Source: Branchiostoma floridae
Lineage: Eukaryota; Chordata; Leptocardii; Amphioxiformes; Branchiostomatidae
DNA: 64,000 nucleotides
Direction of reading: 5' to 3'
Assembly: GCF_000003815.2 (NCBI RefSeq)
Contig: NC_049991.1
Coordinates: 8,824,062-8,888,061 of the forward strand
The position numbers and the translations under genes are program-made. This document shows, piece by piece, positions 58,379 to 64,000 of the stretch. A model generated the notes under the pieces. That model had not been told where the DNA came from, did no database searches, and saw only the letters and a list, made by a program, of their open reading frames with translations. Within the stretch, counting starts at the first letter, position 1. Every line of letters begins with the position of its first letter.

Positions 58379-59834
58379 GAGGTGCACACCTGAGCACAAC
58401 GTGCATGCTGCCAGATTCCCCGACCACGTCTGGGTCCACACTCCACCGGCACCGCCGAAGCAAACATGTCCAAGCTGAAGATGCCGACAGGAGGTTTGCG
58501 TTAGTTCCAGCGCCCAGAGACGGTCGGTCTGGGACGCCGAAGGGACCTCGAGGGTTTAGCGGTATCGCCGGGTCGGTGTACGGGGGACGTTGGTCCCCCG
58601 GAAGGTTTGACGAGTTATTCTGTGTTCTCTCGTGTTTCAATTACCGTGTGTGTTTTCAGGAGTGCAGAGCTACATGTACCGTCCTTGTTCTTGCTGTGCT
58701 GAATGCCTGGAATTTCTGAGGGCCGGCTGTTTGTTCTAACATTTGCATTTCTATCGCGTATTCATATGTATGAGCTCTTAGCGGCTCGGGGGAGGATGGC
58801 CGCCTTACACCAATTTTTCGTTTTACAGCTTCAATTCCTTTTCCTAGGCCGGGTCGACTTTAGGACGTTTTTAATTCACACTGGCGTTCTGTTCTGCGTG
58901 AACCTGAGTGATTCTTGTGTGGTTTCGTGACTTTGTGTATGTTTTTAGCAGCGTTCGACAGCCACATCCAAGCAGATAGTTGGTGCCCACGTGGCAAGCC
59001 GGTGGTTCTCTGAAATTCCTTTGTCGCCAGGTTTTTTGCATCCTTTCTTTCCTCTGCAAAGGAAACCTGTGGGTGCTGGCTTTTAATGCTGAGGTGTGGA
59101 GCAGAACGAGAGTTTCCAGATTTTATGTCATTTTCTGATTTTCGTGAATTTTTTTCAGGCAGGAACAGAGAAAGACGATGGCATGGTCCAGGAGGCTGTG
59201 TTGGGGTTTTCTGCTACCATTTGTTTTAGTTCGCTGTGTATGAGTGCGTACCTGTAAGGCGTGGTGACTGAGTTGTGGACACGCGTGGCCCAGTCCTAAC
59301 CGCGTTCGCGGCACCCTAGACCGTTTGTGGAAGGGCTGGGCGGTGTGGAAGATGCGTATGTTTTAGATTTGTCTGTCTGGGACCGGACCTGTTGCCGGGC
59401 GCCCGTCCCTTCCCACTGTCTCATGGTTCACGTGTTGTTTATACAGGTCTGACGCTCTCCCCCTCCAACAACAGGGATGCGCGGGACACACCACCACCCA
59501 GAGCCGGCATAAACCACCCTCAACCTCGTCAGATGTGCGGCCTGATAGGACCCGTTGGTGGCCTGCACAAGCCTTAGCAGCAGAGAGGGCTCAAGACGCG
59601 CCGGGAACCTGTTAGCCGAACAGTTAGGCTGTGATGTTTTATGTTGTGAACCATGTTCTTTGTGCCGAACATAGTGCTACAAGGGACAGCGGTCAGAGGA
59701 TCAGGGTCGACTGGCGCTCCAGTCCCGGACACCGCCCAGCCCCTGCCGGTCAGTTCAGCTAACCCCGCCGACAACTCAAGGAACTGTAAGTCATTTTCCC
59801 CCTACTTTTCGTGAATAGATTTTGACATGTCGTT

Positions 59835-60251
59835 CTCCAGTGCGATGGGGTGCCGCGGGATGCTGGAGGGTTAGGAACTAATCGAGCAACCCTGTTTTGA
59901 GATTGGTCTGACCAAGAACGTCTTTGGTCTGACGCCGTTTATAGCACGGCAAGTTATCATTCAGTGCGATGGGGTTCTGCGGTAAGCTGAATGACCCCCC
60001 CCCCCCCCCAAAAAGTGCAGTTTTTCTTCAGCTCGGTGTCACGTTTTCAGTGCGAAGGGTTTCCGCGGAAGGCTGGACGATCCGAGAAATTGTGTTCTTT
60101 TATTCCTTTTTCGTGATTTGTTGTGATATCATCCAGTGCGAAGGGGTTCCGCGGAAAGCTGGATTCTTGGAAAACCCTAAAAGTTGTGTACGCTCTTGTT
60201 TGACATTTGGCGATTTTATCCAGCGCGACGGGGTTCCGCGGAAGGCTGGAT
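59835..60251 (+). ncRNA. Array of five conserved hairpin motifs
   Basis: Five copies at 59835-59868, 59959-59992, 60046-60077, 60131-60164 and 60218-60251 (34, 34, 32, 34 and 34 nt). Each has a 5' arm N-T-[CT]-C-A-G, then GCGA.GGGG, a core near TTCCGCGGAA, and a 3' arm C-T-G-[AG]-A-N. The arms are CTCCAG/CTGGAG, ATTCAG/CTGAAT, TTCAG/CTGGA (one G-U), ATCCAG/CTGGAT and ATCCAG/CTGGAT. Flanks add pairs in copies 2 and 5 (TCATTCAG/CTGAATGA and TTATCCAG/CTGGATAA). The pairing changes together, so the stem is likely functional or was so. That it is transcribed is inferred from the upstream promoter. Confidence 0.6.
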
Positions 60252-60967
60252 AACATGCTATGCGGGAGTGTGTAAGGACTTGGTCCGGACTGAGGCTTGG
60301 TTATAGTGTTTGTGGGACACGGGCATAAGGAATGGAGTGAGCAATATGTTTTGCGTTTTTTGAAATTGTGCGCATAGGATCTTGTTGTTTTTTCGGAACT
60401 TTGCGGATTTTGCCAGATGCACTAAAGAGCTCCCTTTATGGGACATCATAAGGGCGTGGTTCCCATAGTCGCCGAGAAGATAGGATAGCTTTCGAAGATT
60501 TTCATTCCTTCCTGTTTTCGCTCAACTTATGTACGTGGAGAAATTAAGATCGGTATTCTCGGCGTTGATTTTCCCTCAGTTTTCGAAGCGCGCGCTGCGG
60601 CCGATTAGAGTGGGTAAACGTTGTTTTGACGAAGTTCAGAGAAGAACATGATGAAGTGTGGGGGACAAGTCGAGAGATATAAGAAAGGGATTGGATGGGT
60701 AAGGGGAGAGGAAAGGTGAGAGAGTGATGATAAGGACGGGAAGACGGGATGAAGAAGATAGGGAGTGATTTTAACAGTATTCAGGAAGAGGAAAGGAGCG
60801 ACTAGATACCTTTGGAAAGTATCATAGTAGGGAGTGAAAGCAATTGAATGCCGGAAATAGGTAGGAGCATAACAGCCAAAGAGGGCTGGGCCGAGTGGGG
60901 CAAAGACGGCAGTTTTCCGCATCACTTCATACCGGTGGATCAATGGCGAACAGGACAAATAGGATAC

Positions 60968-61254
60968 TATTTATTCTGTTCGCCCATTGGTCCGATAGGG
61001 ATGACGTCACTTCCGGTTACCAGGTATATATAGAGGTGCACACCTGAGCACAACGTGCATGCTGCCAGATCCTCCGTCCTCGTCTGGGGCCTAAAGCGAA
61101 ACCCGCCCACCCAACCCTCGACATGTTCTCGCTTCGGGCGGTGCTGGACGCCCGCTCTACGGCGGGCGCATTAGCTCACAGACAACTTTAGGCTTCAGAC
61201 GGCAGTTTTCCGCATCACTTCATACCGGAGGATCAATGGCGAACAGGACAAATA
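60968..61254 (+). mobile_element. Short deleted copy of the TIR element (copy 2)
   Basis: The first 120 bp (to about 61083) match 58314-58433, and the last 60 bp (from about 61198) match 60904-60961. The middle is replaced by about 110 bp containing a 7-bp hairpin (61149-61155 with 61162-61168) and an outer pair, gcctaaag with ctttaggc. It is flanked by ggatac at 60962-60967 and 61255-61260, possibly a 6-bp target duplication. Confidence 0.65.
60986..61032 (+). promoter_or_regulatory. CCAAT/CRE/TATA promoter (copy 2)
   Basis: ATTGG (60986-60990), TGACGTCA (61002-61009) and TATATATA (61025-61032), spaced exactly as in copy 1. Confidence 0.65.
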
Positions 61255-61264
61255 GGATACTATT

Positions 61265-62189
61265 GCAACGGCGTGTCTAGATATCAATAACAGTGCGAAA
61301 ACATATAATGTGTTTGTATTTTTTTTCTTGTGAAAGCCCGTCGATAGAAATAAGACTGGTTTCCATAACCCACATATAAACTTGGAGCTGCGCATGTACA
61401 TGTGCTTTCAGGTAACGGTTTATCCATCAGACATGTTAAACTTTGCATATTACATGCATTCGTATCCCATCGACAATACTGAAAAGTGTTACTTTTCAAT
61501 AAATGAAACAGAGGATTTCTATCTATGTATGGTACTCTACAGTGATACCAAAGTATCGAGCAAATGTTGAGAACATACGAAGGATTATTCCGACATGGTA
61601 AAACGTCAGACGTATTTTAAACAGAACGTCAGTGATCCAAGTCAATTGTGAATTGTGTAAATCCAATGTTTTATTACACGCAGGATCCTTGGTCTTAGAT
61701 ATCATTATGGGAACTTAGGTTGCAAATAACAAGGTACCGTATATTGAAACACTCGTAGGATGAAAGAACTTTTTAAGACTCGAACGCAACATGACATTCG
61801 AAGACTGCTTTCTGCCTTGTGATACAAATTGGAAGTTTTTTTCTAATGATATGGGCAATCGTGCGTTCTTGCCAATTGGATACTAATTTCAGTCTACGTG
61901 CGAAGACATGGGACAATAACATTTACACATTTTAAGGACAACAGAAAAATATGACATTTTCCATTAACACAACGCTACATTTTTCTTGTTCCTCCTTAAT
62001 ACGCCATGCAAAGAAATATAATTAATTATGGTGCGAATGTTCAACCCCTACGGTAGTCATTACAGGATTAAACAAAACACTGATTTTGGATTATATAATT
62101 GATATAAAAGGCAGAAATGACTAGTCAAAGAGTCATTTCTTTTTCCGGGCCCTAACGTAACAAAGTTAATGTCACTGACCTAATAGAAT
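61265..62189. other. Region between mobile element and second satellite
   Basis: No gene is seen. A 10-bp perfect inverted repeat (agaaatgact / agtcatttct) lies at about 62112-62139. The rest is AT-rich and apparently unique. Confidence 0.5.
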
Positions 62190-64000
62190 ACGTACGTGAA
62201 CAGTGTGCCCGCTACCCAAGGCCTACAACAATACTACAAGACATTTTAGACCATCCGTATAATGTCACACCAGTCGAAACGACCAACCACAATATCTTCT
62301 ACGGCCGAAACGCCAGGTCGTCCCGTACACGAGAAGTGGCATGCCCCGCTAGCCTTACAGCGGCAAGACCTACTACAATACTACAGAACATTTTAGACCA
62401 TCCGTTTAATGTCAAACCAGTCAAAACGATCAACCACAACATCTTCTACGGCTGAAAGGCCAGGTCGTCCCGTACATAAGAAGTGGCATACCCCGATACC
62501 CTTGTAGTGGCAAGACCTACTACAATACTAAAATACTACAGGGCATTTTAGACCATCCGTATAATGTCACACCAGTCGAAACGATCAACCACAATATCTT
62601 CTACGGCGGAAAGCCCAGGTCGTCCCGTACACGAGAAGTGGCATGCCCCGACACCTTTGTAGCGGCAAGACCTACTACAATACTACACTACTACAGGGCA
62701 TTTCAGACCATCTGTATAATGTAATACATCAGTAGGAACGGTTAACCTCAATATCTTTTACGGCATGAAAGGCCAGGTCGTCCCGTACACCAGCAGTGGC
62801 TTGCCCCGCTACTCTCGTAGCGGCAAGACCTACAATACTACACTACTACAGGGCATTTCAGACCATCTGTAAAATGTAATACATCAGTAGAAACGGTCAA
62901 CCTCAAGATCTTTTACGGCATAAAAGGCCAGGTCGCCCCGTACGTGAGCAGCGCTGTACCCCGATACCCTTGTAGCGGTGAGACTTACTACAATACTACA
63001 CTACTACAGGACATTTTAGACCATCCATATAATGTCACACCAGTCGAAACGATCAACCACAATATCTTCTACGGCTGAAAGCCCAGGTCGTCCCGTACAC
63101 GAGAAGTGGCATGCCCTGATACCCTTGTAGCGGCAGGACCTACTACATTACTACAATACTACAGGGCATTTTAGTCCTTCCGCATAATGTCACACCAGTC
63201 GAAACGATCAACCACAATATCTTCTACGGTGGAAAGCCCAGGTCGTCCCGTACACGAGAAGTGGCATGCCCCGAAACCCTTGTAGCGGCAAGACCTACTA
63301 CGATACTACAATACTACAGGGCATTTTAGTCCTTCCGTATAATGCCATACGAGTCGAAACGACCAACCACAATATCTTTTACGGCTGAAAGGCCAGGTAG
63401 TCCCGTACACAAGCAGTGGCATGCCCCGATACCCTTGTAGTTGCAAGACCTACTACAATACTACACTACTACAGAGCATTTCAGACCATCCGTATAATGT
63501 AATACATCAGTAGGAACGGTCAACCTCAATATCTTTTACGGCATGAAAGGCCAGGTCGTCCCGTACACCAGCAGTGGCATGCCCCGCTACCCTCGTACTA
63601 GTCGTAGCGGCAAGACCTACTACAATACTACACTACTACAGGGCATTTCAGACCATTTGTATAATGTAATACATCAGTAGGAACGGTCAACCTCAAGATC
63701 TTTTACGGCATGAAAGGCCAGGTCGTCCCGTACACCAGCAGTGGCGTGCCCCGCTACCCTCGTAGCGGCAAGACCTACTACAATACTACACTACTACAGG
63801 GCATTTCAGACCATCTGTATGATGTGATACATCAGTAGGAACGGTTAACCTCAAGATCTTTTACGGCATGAAAAGCTTGGTCGTCCCGTACACCAGCAGT
63901 GGCTTGCCCCGCTACCCTCGTAGCGGCAAGACCTACTACAATACTACACTACTACAGGGCATTTCAGACCATACGTATAATGTGATACATCAGTAGAAAC
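62190..64000 (-). repeat. 158-bp satellite array, orientation 2 (continues past window)
   Basis: The units are the reverse complement of those at 53000-56545 ('acggcatgaaaggccaggtc', 'cgctaccctcgtagcgg', 'atgtaatacatcagtag'). Two subtypes alternate: one with 'accagtcgaaacga.caacca' (62190-62680, 63000-63460) and one with 'catcagtaggaacggt.aacc' (62690-62990, 63480-64000). Confidence 0.95.

Larger units (their letters stand above)
58314..60961 (+). mobile_element. 2.65-kb TIR element with own promoter (copy 1)
   Basis: The left end reads tatttattctgttcgcccat and the right end, reversed, tatttgtcctgttcgccatt, so the element has imperfect terminal inverted repeats of about 25 bp. It starts with a promoter-like block (58332-58378) and has no long open frame. 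The inside is fairly GC-rich and holds the five-hairpin array (59835-60253). A second, internally deleted copy follows head-to-tail. No target duplication is seen for this copy. It resembles a non-autonomous DNA transposon, but the class is unknown. Confidence 0.65.

Noticed and set aside
58405-58930. Open frames just after the promoter of the TIR element
   Set aside because: Short, without recognisable domains, and the first ATG after the predicted start gives only about a dozen codons.

Overview
This is a window of an animal nuclear genome, probably an invertebrate deuterostome and most likely amphioxus (Branchiostoma). The inference rests on a nephrocystin-3 gene that aligns to the vertebrate protein exon by exon, small GT-AG exons in modest introns, long repetitive calcium-binding EGF proteins, and very many short DNA transposons, tRNA-derived SINEs and truncated LINEs. 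Nothing here is prokaryotic. Species cannot be fixed without a database search.

Layout. (1) 116-19759, plus strand: 27 exons of NPHP3 (nephrocystin-3, a ciliary inversin-compartment protein). All exons join in one open frame of 1207 codons plus stop, from the N-terminal coiled coil through a P-loop NTPase to TPR repeats. Only the first roughly 130 residues lie left of the window. Its introns carry hAT-like and other MITEs, a SINE, a LINE remnant, and two separate duplications of splice acceptors. (2) 20397-21864: a 5'-truncated non-LTR retrotransposon encoding the second half of a reverse transcriptase. (3) 23584-24650: a compact intronless gene with a TATA box and poly(A) signal, encoding a 247-residue CXC-domain protein with a second cysteine/histidine cluster and an acidic tail. 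(4) 24780-27360: intergenic, with two hairpin MITEs and AT-rich degenerate tandem repeats. (5) 27378-52347, minus strand: the 3' part of a very large secreted protein gene. I count 39 intact EGF exons, all with phase 1-1 introns (34 of 123 nt, one or two of them uncertain by a base; two of 126; four of 138, less the count noted below), followed by a Ser/Gly-rich tail exon. Precisely: 33 exons of 123 nt (one uncertain by a base), 2 of 126 nt and 4 of 138 nt. Exon and intron were amplified together, a block was duplicated about 10.7 kb away, and at least two exons have decayed. The 5' end and signal peptide were not found. (6) 52559-56545: a GC-rich 110-bp tandem array, then a 158-bp satellite with higher-order structure. 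(7) 58314-61254: two head-to-tail copies of a mobile element with a CCAAT/CRE/TATA promoter. The longer copy carries five copies of a 32-34 nt hairpin whose stem is kept by compensatory changes. (8) 62190-64000: the same 158-bp satellite in the opposite orientation, running off the window.

The NPHP3, CXC and EGF genes show no evident functional link. The most unusual items are the hairpin array in its mobile element, the inverted satellite arrays, the minisatellite built from an NPHP3 splice acceptor, the exon+intron amplification of the EGF gene, and a possible small gene nested in it near 41.2-42.6 kb.
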